A stretch of 64,000 nt of DNA. It comes from an uncultured Pelagimonas sp. (lineage in GTDB: Bacteria > Pseudomonadota > Alphaproteobacteria > Rhodobacterales > Rhodobacteraceae). Made by a program: the position numbers and the translations under genes. This document shows, in pieces, positions 44,332 to 52,856 of this stretch (position 1 is the first letter of the stretch; each line of letters begins with the position of its first letter). Below the pieces are notes generated by a model. That model searched no databases and was not told the DNA's origin. It was given only the letters and a program-made list of their open reading frames with translations. Where the stretch lies: assembly GCA_947497905.1 (NCBI GenBank), contig CANMIH010000016.1:33018-97017 (forward strand), written 5' to 3'.

Positions 44332-45626
44332 AACGCTTTATTCTCGCCCTTGGCATGATCTTCGCCGGTGCCACAGCACAGGCGGAAATGGATATTCAGG
44401 TGATTGAGAGCCCGGGCGGCATCAAAGCCTGGCTGGTGGAAGAGCATTCCATTCCCTTTGTTGCGCTTGAGCTGCGGTTTCAGGGCGGCGCCTCACTAGA
44501 TCTTGTGGGCAAACGCGGTGCGACCAATTTGATGGTGGGGCTGCTCAATGAGGGCGCCGGCGATTTGGATGCGCGTGGCTTTGTTGAGGCAGCGGAAGAG
44601 ATCGCGGCACAGCTGAGCTATGATGTCGGCGACGACACGGTTAGTGTCTCAGCGCAATTCCTGACTGAAACCAGAGACGCGGCAGTGGCGCTTTTGCGCG
44701 ACTCGATTATTGCACCGCGCTTTGACGAAGATGCGGTCGAACGTGTCCGTCTTCAGGTGCTGTCTGGCATTCGGTCTTCCGAAAACGATCCCGATGACAT
44801 TGCTCAAGAGGCTTTTGCCCACGAGTTTTATGGCGATCACCCCTATGGCACACCGCTTGAGGGCACGGTTGAAAGTGTGAACGGCCTGACACGCGATGAT
44901 CTCATCGCGGCACATCAGGGTGTTATGACCCGCGACAAAGTCTATGTGTCCGCGGCCGGTGACATCACGGCGGAAGAGCTGGGCGCGCTCTTGGATGACC
45001 TGCTTCAGGATCTGCCAGAAACCGGGCTGCCGTTGCCCGCTGATTTGAAGATCGAAACCGAAGCGGGTGTGAGCGTTATTCCCTTTGACACCCCCCAATC
45101 GGTTGCCGTGTTTGGCCATGCGGGGATCGAACGGGATGATCCCGATTTCTTTGCCGCCTATGTCATGAATGTGGTGTTTGGCGGAGGCGGGTTTGAAGCG
45201 CGGCTGATGAATGAGGTGCGTGAAAAACGTGGCCTGACTTATGGGGTTAGTTCGTACCTGCTGCCGAAAGACCATGCGGCGCTCTACATCGGACGGGTGG
45301 CCTCGGCCAATGACCGCATTGCGCAGGCCATTGAGGTGATTCAGGCCGAATGGGCGAAATTGGCCGCAGAGGGCGTGACCGAGGACGAGCTGCGCCGCGC
45401 CAAGACCTATTTGACAGGGGCCTATCCGCTGCGGTTCGACGGCAACCGTCCCATCGCGCGCATTCTGGTTGGCATGCAGATGGACGATCTGAGCCCCGAT
45501 TACGTCAAAACCCGCAACGCCAACATTGAGGCTGTGACGCTGGAAGATGTGAAACGGGTGGCGGCAGATTTGGTCCAACCAGAGGCGCTGCGCTTTATTG
45601 TTGTGGGCCAACCCGAAGGGCTGTGA
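44328..45626 (+). CDS. M16 family peptidase homologue, non-catalytic partner
   Basis: A 432-residue exported protein (signal MKRFILALGMIFAGATAQA). The zinc motif is lost: the aligned stretch reads GATNLMVGLLNEGAGDLDAR. The C-terminal domain keeps the Arg/Tyr region VREKRGLTYGVSSYL that closes over the substrate in M16 dimers. This arrangement, inactive subunit coupled to an active one, is standard for bacterial M16B pairs. Confidence 0.93.
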   Translation: MKRFILALGMIFAGATAQAEMDIQVIESPGGIKAWLVEEHSIPFVALELRFQGGASLDLVGKRGATNLMVGLLNEGAGDLDARGFVEAAEEIAAQLSYDVGDDTVSVSAQFLTETRDAAVALLRDSIIAPRFDEDAVERVRLQVLSGIRSSENDPDDIAQEAFAHEFYGDHPYGTPLEGTVESVNGLTRDDLIAAHQGVMTRDKVYVSAAGDITAEELGALLDDLLQDLPETGLPLPADLKIETEAGVSVIPFDTPQSVAVFGHAGIERDDPDFFAAYVMNVVFGGGGFEARLMNEVREKRGLTYGVSSYLLPKDHAALYIGRVASANDRIAQAIEVIQAEWAKLAAEGVTEDELRRAKTYLTGAYPLRFDGNRPIARILVGMQMDDLSPDYVKTRNANIEAVTLEDVKRVAADLVQPEALRFIVVGQPEGL

Positions 45627-45689
45627 TGCGTGGGGGATAGGTTCCTCCCCCTCTCAAGCGTCAAAAGCCTTAATAAGAGCAAGTCAAAG

Positions 45690-45718
45690 AAGGCGTGGGA
45701 AAATCCTGCGCCTTTTTT
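45690..45718 (+). terminator. Rho-independent terminator of the M16 peptidase pair
   Basis: AAGGCG (45690-45695) pairs with CGCCTT (45709-45714) and is followed by TTTT; the 13-nt loop can pair partly inside. It lies 63 bp after the second peptidase gene. Confidence 0.65.
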
Positions 45719-45790
45719 CATAAGAACTGCTGAGCGGGTGCAAGTGAGGACGAGATGTGTAACCCTTGAATATCCGGAAAGAGCCCACAC

Positions 45791-46426
45791 TCATCCGTAA
45801 CTAATTGCCCACTCTACTGTCACAAGGTTTATGACGACCCCTGCAGCAGAGGCTGCAATGAAGGAAGCTTCGAAGGGGACTTGGAATAAAATTTCTGCTG
45901 CCTCGATAAGTATACGCGCTGTGGAAACGGACAAGGCAATTGCATAGCTTCTCATCATAAACGCCCGATGCCGTTCGAACCTGCGTCCGCGAGCAGCTCG
46001 AATTGCAACAATCATGGAGATCAGAAGCGCCGCGACAAGAAACGAGCTAACGACTTGTGTCAGCAAACCACCAAGCGCCGGGAATACAACAACCATCCAC
46101 AGCAACCCCAGTGAACAAATCACTCCCGTTGAACAGAAGACATAACCTAAGACTACGTGGAATAGGGGGTATTTCCGCCTGATGTCAGACACGAATTGCA
46201 GCGGAGCTACAGTCAGCATGATGAACCCGGGCACAAGATGCAAAGCTGTTATGAACGGGTTGTCAAAGTATCTGACGTTGATCCAATCTTCGAAAGGAAC
46301 GCGGAGCAGGATATTTCGCATCCTATCAACCGTTCCGATCAAGACCGGCAAGGTAACTAAGTATAAACTCAGTAAACCGAGTATCTTGCTATGACGGATG
46401 TTGGAGATCCCACTTTTTACGCGCAA
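45791..46426 (-). CDS. DUF2306-type membrane protein
   Basis: A 211-residue protein with about six membrane helices, among them ILGLLSLYLVTLPVLIGTVD, FITALHLVPGFIMLTVAPLQ and VVLGYVFCSTGVICSLGLLW. The segment FERHRAFMMRSYAIALSVST is typical of DUF2306 and related cytochrome-b561-like proteins. The start seems to be TTG at 46426 with GGAAG about 8 bp upstream; no ATG is close. Its base composition is visibly AT-richer than its neighbours and it stands alone, both suggesting a later arrival. Function unknown. Confidence 0.75.
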   Translation of the reverse strand: MRVKSGISNIRHSKILGLLSLYLVTLPVLIGTVDRMRNILLRVPFEDWINVRYFDNPFITALHLVPGFIMLTVAPLQFVSDIRRKYPLFHVVLGYVFCSTGVICSLGLLWMVVVFPALGGLLTQVVSSFLVAALLISMIVAIRAARGRRFERHRAFMMRSYAIALSVSTARILIEAAEILFQVPFEASFIAASAAGVVINLVTVEWAISYG

Positions 46427-46549
46427 CTCTCTGCTTCCTACCGTCTCGGAAATCTTGTGCTGTCACGTAGCAGGAAATCTAATCTACCCCAAGCTTGATG
46501 TGCCCATATCGCAATTGGAGTTTCGTTTGCAAAGTCGCTGTTCCGAAAC

Positions 46550-46583
46550 AAAATACCCCCGCAGAGATCTGCGGGGGTATTTT
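46550..46583 (-). terminator. Rho-independent terminator of dapA
   Basis: A 14-bp perfect stem, AAAATACCCCCGCA (46550-46563) with TGCGGGGGTATTTT (46570-46583). On the minus strand it ends in U residues 26 bp beyond the dapA stop. Its A/T ends make it potentially bidirectional. Confidence 0.9.
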
Positions 46584-46608
46584 TGGGGTAAGGACTGTTG
46601 TTGGCCAC

Positions 46609-47481
46609 TTAAAGCAGACCAGCATGCGCCAGTGCGGCATCGACCTTGGCTTTGGTTGCGTCGGTCAGCGGCAGCAGGGGCAGGCGAACCTCGTCGCTGC
46701 ACAGACCCAACTTGGACATGGCGTATTTGGCGCCAACAAGGCCCGGCTCGGTAAAGATGGCCTGATGCAGCGGCATCAGTTTGTCTTGTACCTCAAGCGC
46801 GGTCTTATAATCTCCGGCAAGGCAGGCGTTCTGCAGCTGCGCGCTCAGCGCCGGGGCTACGTTGGCGGTGACCGAGATACAGCCAATGCCACCCTGGGCG
46901 TTGAACCCGTGGGCAGTGGCGTCTTCGCCCGAGATCTGCAGGAAGTCGGCACCGCAGGTGATGCGCTGCTGGCAGACACGTGCCAGATCGCCGGTGGCAT
47001 CTTTTACACCCACGATGCGATCCAGCTTGGCCAGCTCGCCCATGGTTTCCGGCGACATATCAACAACCGAACGGCCCGGAATGTTGTAGATCACAATCGG
47101 AATCTCAGCCGCCTCATGCAGCGCGGTGAAATGGGCAATCAGACCCGCTTGGGTCGGTTTGTTGTAGTAGGGGGTCACAACCAAGGCGCCATCTGCGCCA
47201 ACGGACTTGGCGTATTGTACAAAGCGCACCGCTTCTGCGGTGTTGTTTGACCCAGCCCCGGCGATAACAGGAATACGGCCCGCGGCCTGCGTGACCACAG
47301 CCTCGATGACGGCTTCATGCTCGTCATGGGTCAGGGTCGGGCTTTCGCCGGTGGTGCCGACGGGCACCAGACCGTGGCTCCCCTGATCGACATGCCAGTC
47401 GACCAAGCGTTTGAGCGTATCGAAATCCACAGCGCCGTCCTTGAACGGCGTGACCAGGGCTGGCATTGATCCCTTGAACAT
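46609..47481 (-). CDS. dapA: 4-hydroxy-tetrahydrodipicolinate synthase
   Basis: DapA condenses pyruvate and aspartate semialdehyde in the lysine/diaminopimelate route. The 290-residue TIM barrel starts [20 protein letters not shown], with GGAG 6 bp before the ATG at 47481. It has [14 protein letters not shown], the Tyr of [15 protein letters not shown] and the Schiff-base Lys in [11 protein letters not shown]. It is divergent from the lytic transglycosylase gene, an association common in this group. Confidence 0.95.
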   Translation of the reverse strand: MFKGSMPALVTPFKDGAVDFDTLKRLVDWHVDQGSHGLVPVGTTGESPTLTHDEHEAVIEAVVTQAAGRIPVIAGAGSNNTAEAVRFVQYAKSVGADGALVVTPYYNKPTQAGLIAHFTALHEAAEIPIVIYNIPGRSVVDMSPETMGELAKLDRIVGVKDATGDLARVCQQRITCGADFLQISGEDATAHGFNAQGGIGCISVTANVAPALSAQLQNACLAGDYKTALEVQDKLMPLHQAIFTEPGLVGAKYAMSKLGLCSDEVRLPLLPLTDATKAKVDAALAHAGLL

Positions 47482-47621
47482 CTCACGCTCCTTTATATTC
47501 GATGTCATCCAGTTTCCGGGGATTTCCGCCAATAGGCAGGATTGTGAGTTGTAGAGCCCACCCCTGACGATATCTAATCCCAAATGCGTCTATTCCTTTT
47601 CACTACGGAAATTGCAAGCCT

Positions 47622-49571
47622 ATGTCGCGTGTCATTCTCGCCTTCTGTGTTGTGTTGCTCGGAGCTGTTGCTTCGGCGCAAGATGCTGGTCATTCCTTGG
47701 CAAAAGCCATGAAATCCATGCGTGAGGGCAACTGGGCTGCCGCCCGGATCGAAGCGCGGGGGGACGGGCAGGCGGCGCTTGATGTGATTCTCTGGCATGC
47801 ATTGCGCGCAGGGCGCGGAGATGCCGTCGAGGTTCAGGATTTTCTGGCCCGTAACGGCGATTGGCCGGGCCTGCCCTACCTCAAGGAAAAAAGCGAAGCG
47901 GCCATGTCGATTGCAGCGCCTTCTGCGGTCCGGGCCTATTTTGCCGAAGATGCACCCAAAACCGGAGCAGGTGCGCTGGCCCTCGCGCGGGCCTATCTGG
48001 CGGCAGGGGATGAGGGCAGCGCGGAGGCTGAGATCGTTTTAGCCTGGCGTAACCTGTCTATGTCCGCGGATGAACGTGGGGCGTTTCGTGAGGTCTGGGG
48101 AGAGGTGATCAAACCCCATCACACCGCGCGTTTGGACATCGCTCTTTGGCGCGGTTGGAACACAAATGCGCGCGCGTTGGTGCCGCTGGTGGATGAGGGG
48201 TGGCAGGCGCTGGCCGAGGCCCGACTTGCCTTGCGCCAATCTGCGGATGGGGTGGATGGGCTGATTGCCAAGGTGCCAGAGCAGCTATCCGATCACCCTG
48301 GGCTTGCCTACGAACGGTTTCAGTGGCGGCTACGCAAGGGGCGGGATGCGGATGCCATTGCGCTTTTGCTTGAACAGTCAAAGAGCGTCGAAACCTTAGG
48401 TGAACCCTGGGCCTGGGGCCGGGCACGCCGCAATCTGGCGCGCGAGAGGATGCGAGCGGGGGCTGTGCAAGAGGCCTATGCCATTGCCGCCCAGCATCAT
48501 CTGGTCGAGGGGCGCGACTTTGCAGATCTCGAATGGCTGTCGGGTTATCTTGCGTTGCGGTTCCTCAATAATCCTGCCCGCGCGCTAGAACATTTTCAGA
48601 ATTTCAGAGGCGCTGTGTTCACACCGATATCGCTTGGGCGAGCAGGGTACTGGACGGGTCGTGCCTATGAAGCGCTGGGGGATGATGTTGCTGCCAAAGC
48701 GGCTTACGAAGAAGGTGGTCGATATCAGACCTCATTTTACGGTTTGCTGGCGGCAGAACGGGGTGGTGTCGCTGTTGATCCACTGTTGAACGGTGCTGAA
48801 CCAGTTGAGGATTGGCGCCGTGCTGAGTTCACGAAAAGCTCGGTTTTTAATGCCGGGGTGTTGCTGCTTGCCGCCGGTGAGAGTGTGCTTGGCGAGCGCT
48901 TTCTGACCCATCTTGCCGAGAGCCAAACCCGAGACGGTATGGCGCAAATGGGGCAGATGCTCATCGACATGCGCAGGCCCCATATTCAGGTGATGTTGGG
49001 CAAACGGGCGGCGCAGTTTGGCCACGAGCTGCACGCGCCTTACTACGCCTTGCATCCTGACATTGTGAAACGTGAGTTTCCCATAGGTAAAGAGATGGTT
49101 CTAGCGATTGCGCGCAGGGAGTCTGAGTTTGATCCGGGCGTCATTTCCGGAGCCGGTGCGCGCGGGTTCATGCAGTTGATGCCGGGAACGGCAAAGGAGG
49201 TCTCTGCACAGCTCCAATTGGAGTACTCAAAAGACAAACTGCTGAGTGATCCGGCTTACAACGCCACTTTGGGCTCCACCTATCTTGCGACCCTGTCCAA
49301 GCAATTTGGCGCAAACGCGGTGATGATGGCGGCGGGCTATAACGCCGGACCGTCTCGTCCGGTGCGTTGGATGAAACAGTTCGGGGATCCTCGGGCGGGG
49401 GATCTGGATGTGGTGGATTGGATCGAATTCATCCCCTTCGATGAGACCCGCAATTATGTCATGCGGGTCACCGAAAGCCTTCCGATCTATCGGGCGCGAC
49501 TGGGTAAACCGGCGCATCCGGTCCCATTCAGCCAAGAGTTGATTGGTAAAACCCTGCCTGTGTTGCGCTAG
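47622..49571 (+). CDS. Slt70-like soluble lytic murein transglycosylase
   Basis: A 649-residue periplasmic enzyme (signal MSRVILAFCVVLLGAVASA). Residues about 30-470 form the alpha-helical superhelix of Slt70, and the C-terminal SLT domain has the catalytic Glu500 in AIARRESEFDPGVISGAGAR, then GFMQLMPGTAKE and MAAGYNAGPSRPVRWM. It cleaves peptidoglycan, forming 1,6-anhydromuramyl ends. The 3' end overlaps the convergent DMT transporter gene by 4 bp, with no terminator between. Confidence 0.94.
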   Translation: MSRVILAFCVVLLGAVASAQDAGHSLAKAMKSMREGNWAAARIEARGDGQAALDVILWHALRAGRGDAVEVQDFLARNGDWPGLPYLKEKSEAAMSIAAPSAVRAYFAEDAPKTGAGALALARAYLAAGDEGSAEAEIVLAWRNLSMSADERGAFREVWGEVIKPHHTARLDIALWRGWNTNARALVPLVDEGWQALAEARLALRQSADGVDGLIAKVPEQLSDHPGLAYERFQWRLRKGRDADAIALLLEQSKSVETLGEPWAWGRARRNLARERMRAGAVQEAYAIAAQHHLVEGRDFADLEWLSGYLALRFLNNPARALEHFQNFRGAVFTPISLGRAGYWTGRAYEALGDDVAAKAAYEEGGRYQTSFYGLLAAERGGVAVDPLLNGAEPVEDWRRAEFTKSSVFNAGVLLLAAGESVLGERFLTHLAESQTRDGMAQMGQMLIDMRRPHIQVMLGKRAAQFGHELHAPYYALHPDIVKREFPIGKEMVLAIARRESEFDPGVISGAGARGFMQLMPGTAKEVSAQLQLEYSKDKLLSDPAYNATLGSTYLATLSKQFGANAVMMAAGYNAGPSRPVRWMKQFGDPRAGDLDVVDWIEFIPFDETRNYVMRVTESLPIYRARLGKPAHPVPFSQELIGKTLPVLR

Positions 49572-50443
49572 GTGCTTTGTTCCTTCTGGCGCGCGCGGAT
49601 CAGCGTGAACACGCCCGCGGCAACAACCAAAGCCGCACCAATTGCCACATTTGACCGGATGGTTTCATTGAACAATGTGACGCCAAGAATACTGACAAAG
49701 ACGAGCTGAAGATAGGCGAAGGGCTGTACCGCGCTCGCTTCGGCCACGTCATAAGATTTGATCAGCAAAAAGTGCCCAAGCACCCCGGAACAACAAAGCA
49801 AAATCATCCAGGCCCAGTCTGGGCCAGACATCGGTTCCCAGAACCATGCGCCGAGAAGGGTGCTGGTGACAGCGCCGGCAATTCCGGTCCAGAACAACGA
49901 AGTCATCGCGCTGTCACTGCGGGCAACATAGCGTGTCATCAACCCATACAGCGCGAACATCAAAGCGCCGATCAGCGGGATGATGGCATAGGGGGAAAAC
50001 ACGCCGCCTGAGGGCTGCAGTATGATCAGAACGCCGATGAACCCCACGCCGATGGCCGCCCAACGGCGCCAGCCCACCTGTTCGCCCAGCACCGGGCCTG
50101 ACAGGGCTGCAACCAACAGGGGGTAACAGGCAAAGACCGCGTGGCTTTCGATCAGGCCGAGGAAAACAAAGGACAGGACCGTCACCGCAATTTCGAGTGC
50201 CAGCAGAGCGCCGCGCCCAATTTGGAGTTTTGGAAAAGCAGAGCGTGCGGTCTGACGTATGCCACCGGGCAGGCGCGAGGCCAGAAACACAACAAACAGG
50301 GCAAAAAACCAATAGCGGATCATCACTACCATCATGACGTTGTAGTGGTCGGCCAGATGGCGGGACAGCCCATCCTGGAGCGCAAAAACGACGGTTGTGG
50401 CAACCATAAGCCAGATGCCAAGTGTCTGATTTTGCTTTGCCAT
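49568..50443 (-). CDS. DMT-superfamily (EamA) transporter
   Basis: A 291-residue inner-membrane protein with ten predicted helices in two EamA repeats (about 8-140 and 152-285); PLLVAALSGPVLGEQVGWRR ends repeat one and VFVSILGVTLFNETIRSNVA lies in repeat two. The substrate is unknown; family members export amino acids, metabolites or drugs. The ATG is 2 bp after the mnmD stop, so the two are one transcription unit. Confidence 0.9.
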   Translation of the reverse strand: MAKQNQTLGIWLMVATTVVFALQDGLSRHLADHYNVMMVVMIRYWFFALFVVFLASRLPGGIRQTARSAFPKLQIGRGALLALEIAVTVLSFVFLGLIESHAVFACYPLLVAALSGPVLGEQVGWRRWAAIGVGFIGVLIILQPSGGVFSPYAIIPLIGALMFALYGLMTRYVARSDSAMTSLFWTGIAGAVTSTLLGAWFWEPMSGPDWAWMILLCCSGVLGHFLLIKSYDVAEASAVQPFAYLQLVFVSILGVTLFNETIRSNVAIGAALVVAAGVFTLIRARQKEQST

Positions 50444-50445
50444 TA

Positions 50446-51114
50446 TTAGGGTTTCCGTGCCTGTGTCATGTGTCTTTTTCGTCCATATCCGGGGATCCGG
50501 ACCACTTCTAGCCCAGCAGCGGCAAGGGCGCGTCGCACATGACCTGCGGCGGTATATGTCGCGGCCATGCCCCCAGGCGACATATGGCTGGCCACTTGCG
50601 CCATGAGCGCGTCATCCCAGAGCTCTGGATTTTTTGCGGGCGCAAAGCCATCAAGGAACCAGGCATCCGCTTGGTCATCCCAGCGAGGCAATGATTCACG
50701 TGCATCACCGACTTTCATCTCAAACGTGAGATCAGGCAGTTCGAAGCGCGAGGCACCTGATTTCCAGAAAGGGGCAAGCTCTTGCGCGATTTCGGCCAAG
50801 TCCGGAAACGCCGCCTGTGCGCGGATCATGTCCTCGGCCTCCAGAGGGAAGGCTTCGAAAGTGGTGAAATGTAACTTTCCAGAAATGCCGGATTGGCGCC
50901 AGAGCTGCAGCGATGCCAAAAGATTGAGGCCTGTGCCAAATCCAAGCTCGGCGATGTGGAACCCATCACAGAACCGTTGGGGCAGGTCATTGCCGGTTAG
51001 AAACACATAGCGCGTCTCATTCAGCCCGTTTTCCAATGAGTAATAGGGATCGTCAAATCGCAGCGATACCGGGGTTTCGCCATTCCAATCCAGCGGCTTG
51101 CTCTGGTCTGCCAT
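50446..51114 (-). CDS. mnmD: tRNA 5-methylaminomethyl-2-thiouridine methyltransferase (MnmC methyl domain)
   Basis: A 222-residue SAM methyltransferase matching the N-terminal half of MnmC, which makes the last methylation of mnm5s2U34. It starts MADQSKPLDWNGETPVSLRF and has DPYYSLENGLNETRYVFLTG, IAELGFGTGLNLLASLQLWR (SAM loop) and DAWFLDGFAPAKNPELWDD (motif D-G-F-A-P-x-x-N-P). The oxidase half is not fused; a MnmC-oxidase-like gene starts 49 bp away on the opposite strand. Confidence 0.93.
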   Translation of the reverse strand: MADQSKPLDWNGETPVSLRFDDPYYSLENGLNETRYVFLTGNDLPQRFCDGFHIAELGFGTGLNLLASLQLWRQSGISGKLHFTTFEAFPLEAEDMIRAQAAFPDLAEIAQELAPFWKSGASRFELPDLTFEMKVGDARESLPRWDDQADAWFLDGFAPAKNPELWDDALMAQVASHMSPGGMAATYTAAGHVRRALAAAGLEVVRIPGYGRKRHMTQARKP

Positions 51115-51163
51115 GAGGTTTGTCCTTAGAGAGTTGTCGCAGAAGTGGCAGCAGGGGACAGCA

Positions 51164-52204
51164 ATGGCAAGCGTGGATGTGACGGTGCGCGGCGCCGGGG
51201 CGTTTGGATTATCCGTGGCTTGGGTCTGTGCTCAGCGTGGGGCACGGGTGCGGGTTGTAGACCCCTATGGGCCGGGGGCCGGGTCGTCTGGGGGCGTGGT
51301 CGGTGCCTTGGCTCCGCATGTTCCGGAAAACTGGAACTCAAAAAAGGCCTTTCAACTGGAAAGCCTTTTGATGGCCGAGAGTTTTTGGGCTGAGGTCGAG
51401 GCGGTGGGTGGATTGTCTTCGGGCTATGGTCGCACAGGGCGGTTGCAGCCTATCGCCGATGAGCATGTCCTGAAACTGGCACAGGAGCGGGCACAGGGCG
51501 CGGCGGAGCTTTGGCAGGGAAAGGCGCGCTGGGAAATTGTCGACGCCGCAGCGATGGGGGACTTTGCACCACACTCACCTACCGGAAAGCTGATTTTCGA
51601 TACATTGACAGGCCGCATGCACCCTCGGCGTGCCTGCGCGGCACTGGTTGCGGCGTTGCAGGCAAAGGACGTTGAGATCGTGGTGGAAGCTCCGGATGAG
51701 GGCGCAGTTGCCTGGGCCACCGGGTGGCAGGGGCTGCGGGCCCTGTCAGAGGAGTTTGGCAAAAAGGTTGGGGATGGGGTGAAAGGGCAGGCCGCCTTGT
51801 TTCGCTATTCGGCGTCTGAGGCACCGCAGCTCTTTGTGGAGACCTTGCATATTGTGCCTCACGCGGATGGGACCGTTGCCATTGGATCGACCTCTGAGCG
51901 TGAGTTTGAGGATCCTGCGTCGGTTGATGATCAGGTTGAGATGTTGATTGAGAAGGCACGGGCCGCTCTGCCGGTTCTTGAGACAGCAGAGGTGATAGAA
52001 CGGTGGGCCGGTGTGCGACCTCGGGCGCGCAGTCGGGCGCCGATTTTAGGGGCGTGGCCTGGTAGGCCGGGACACTTCATTGTAAACGGTGGGTTCAAAA
52101 TTGGATTTGGCATGGGGCCGAAGGTAGCCCATGTGATGGCAGATCTGGTGCTGGAGGGGCGCGACGACATCCCGGACGCCTTTCGGGTCGAGACCTGTTT
52201 GTAA
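51164..52204 (+). CDS. FAD-dependent oxidoreductase, MnmC oxidase-like
   Basis: A 346-residue DAO-fold flavoprotein. The Rossmann motif is VTVRGAGAFGLSVAWVCAQR (about 5-24), with RVVDPYGPGAGSSGGVVGAL following, resembling the oxidase half of MnmC, which removes the carboxymethyl group of cmnm5U34. The C-terminal part has ERWAGVRPRARSRAPILGAW and FIVNGGFKIGFGMGPKVAH. The ATG at 51164 has AGGGGA upstream. Its divergent pairing with mnmD suggests that the two make up a split MnmC, but a glycine- or amino-acid-oxidase role is not excluded. Confidence 0.82.
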   Translation: MASVDVTVRGAGAFGLSVAWVCAQRGARVRVVDPYGPGAGSSGGVVGALAPHVPENWNSKKAFQLESLLMAESFWAEVEAVGGLSSGYGRTGRLQPIADEHVLKLAQERAQGAAELWQGKARWEIVDAAAMGDFAPHSPTGKLIFDTLTGRMHPRRACAALVAALQAKDVEIVVEAPDEGAVAWATGWQGLRALSEEFGKKVGDGVKGQAALFRYSASEAPQLFVETLHIVPHADGTVAIGSTSEREFEDPASVDDQVEMLIEKARAALPVLETAEVIERWAGVRPRARSRAPILGAWPGRPGHFIVNGGFKIGFGMGPKVAHVMADLVLEGRDDIPDAFRVETCL

Positions 52205-52209
52205 GGGAC

Positions 52210-52248
52210 GGGACGGTGGGCTGTGCCCATCGCCCCGCCCACCGTCCC
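52210..52248. repeat. perfect 12-bp inverted repeat after the FAD oxidoreductase gene
   Basis: GGGACGGTGGGC (52210-52221) and GCCCACCGTCCC (52237-52248) pair perfectly. There is no U-run. Related tracts (CGCCCCGCCCACCATCCC about 19210-19227, and GCCCACCCGCCCACC about 36531-36545) occur in other intergenic spaces of the window. Confidence 0.5.
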
Positions 52249-52255
52249 ATAGAGG

Positions 52256-52285
52256 CAACAAAAAGACCGCCCGTTTGAGGCGGTC
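52256..52285 (-). terminator. Rho-independent terminator of the MaoC-like gene
   Basis: GACCGCC (52265-52271) and GGCGGTC (52279-52285) form a stem; on the minus strand it is followed by TTTTTG. It lies 24 bp downstream of the MaoC-like gene's stop. Confidence 0.8.
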
Positions 52286-52309
52286 GATCTGGTGCGCTGA
52301 AAGGCTGGA

Positions 52310-52753
52310 TCAGTCGAATTTACGTGACGGGGCCAGAACTTTGGCTTCGCCCATCAACACCTTTTTCCCATCGACAGAGCAATGGCAATCCAAGGTCACG
52401 CGGCGTTTGCCATGATCGATATCGATCACCTTGACCTCGGCGTAGACCATGTCACCGGGACGTACCGGGGCGAGGAACTTCAGGTTCTGGCCCATGTAGA
52501 TTGTGCCGTGGCCCGGCAGCTGTTCCCCGATCACCGCTGAGATCAGTCCGGCGGTGAGCATGCCATGCGCAATACGGCCCTCAAAGATCGTGTCGCGGGC
52601 GTAGTCATCATCCAGATGGACCGGATTATGGTCGGTTGAGACCTTGGCAAACATCTCAATATCTTCGTCGGTGACCACTTTGCGCAGATGGCGCGTCATG
52701 CCCATTTCAATATCTTCGATGCAGATGGTTCCGCGTGGCAGGTTGTCCAACAT
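52310..52753 (-). CDS. MaoC-like hot-dog dehydratase
   Basis: A 147-residue protein of the MaoC/PhaJ family, which hydrates enoyl-CoAs or related thioesters. The catalytic Asp and His lie in VSTDHNPVHLDDDYARDTIF, and the following IAHGMLTAGLISAVIGEQLP is the hydratase 2 signature. The ATG at 52753 has GGAGG 5-6 bp upstream, so the four-residue longer version was dropped. It stands alone; a role in fatty-acid or polyhydroxyalkanoate metabolism is possible but not shown. Confidence 0.9.
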   Translation of the reverse strand: MLDNLPRGTICIEDIEMGMTRHLRKVVTDEDIEMFAKVSTDHNPVHLDDDYARDTIFEGRIAHGMLTAGLISAVIGEQLPGHGTIYMGQNLKFLAPVRPGDMVYAEVKVIDIDHGKRRVTLDCHCSVDGKKVLMGEAKVLAPSRKFD

Positions 52754-52856
52754 CCGACCCTCCAAGATCAGCTGCCCGGTAATAAACGGGCTGATTTGCC
52801 GTGTTGTGCGACACTTTATTACTTCGCACTTGCAGCAAAATCAAGCCCGCAATTCC

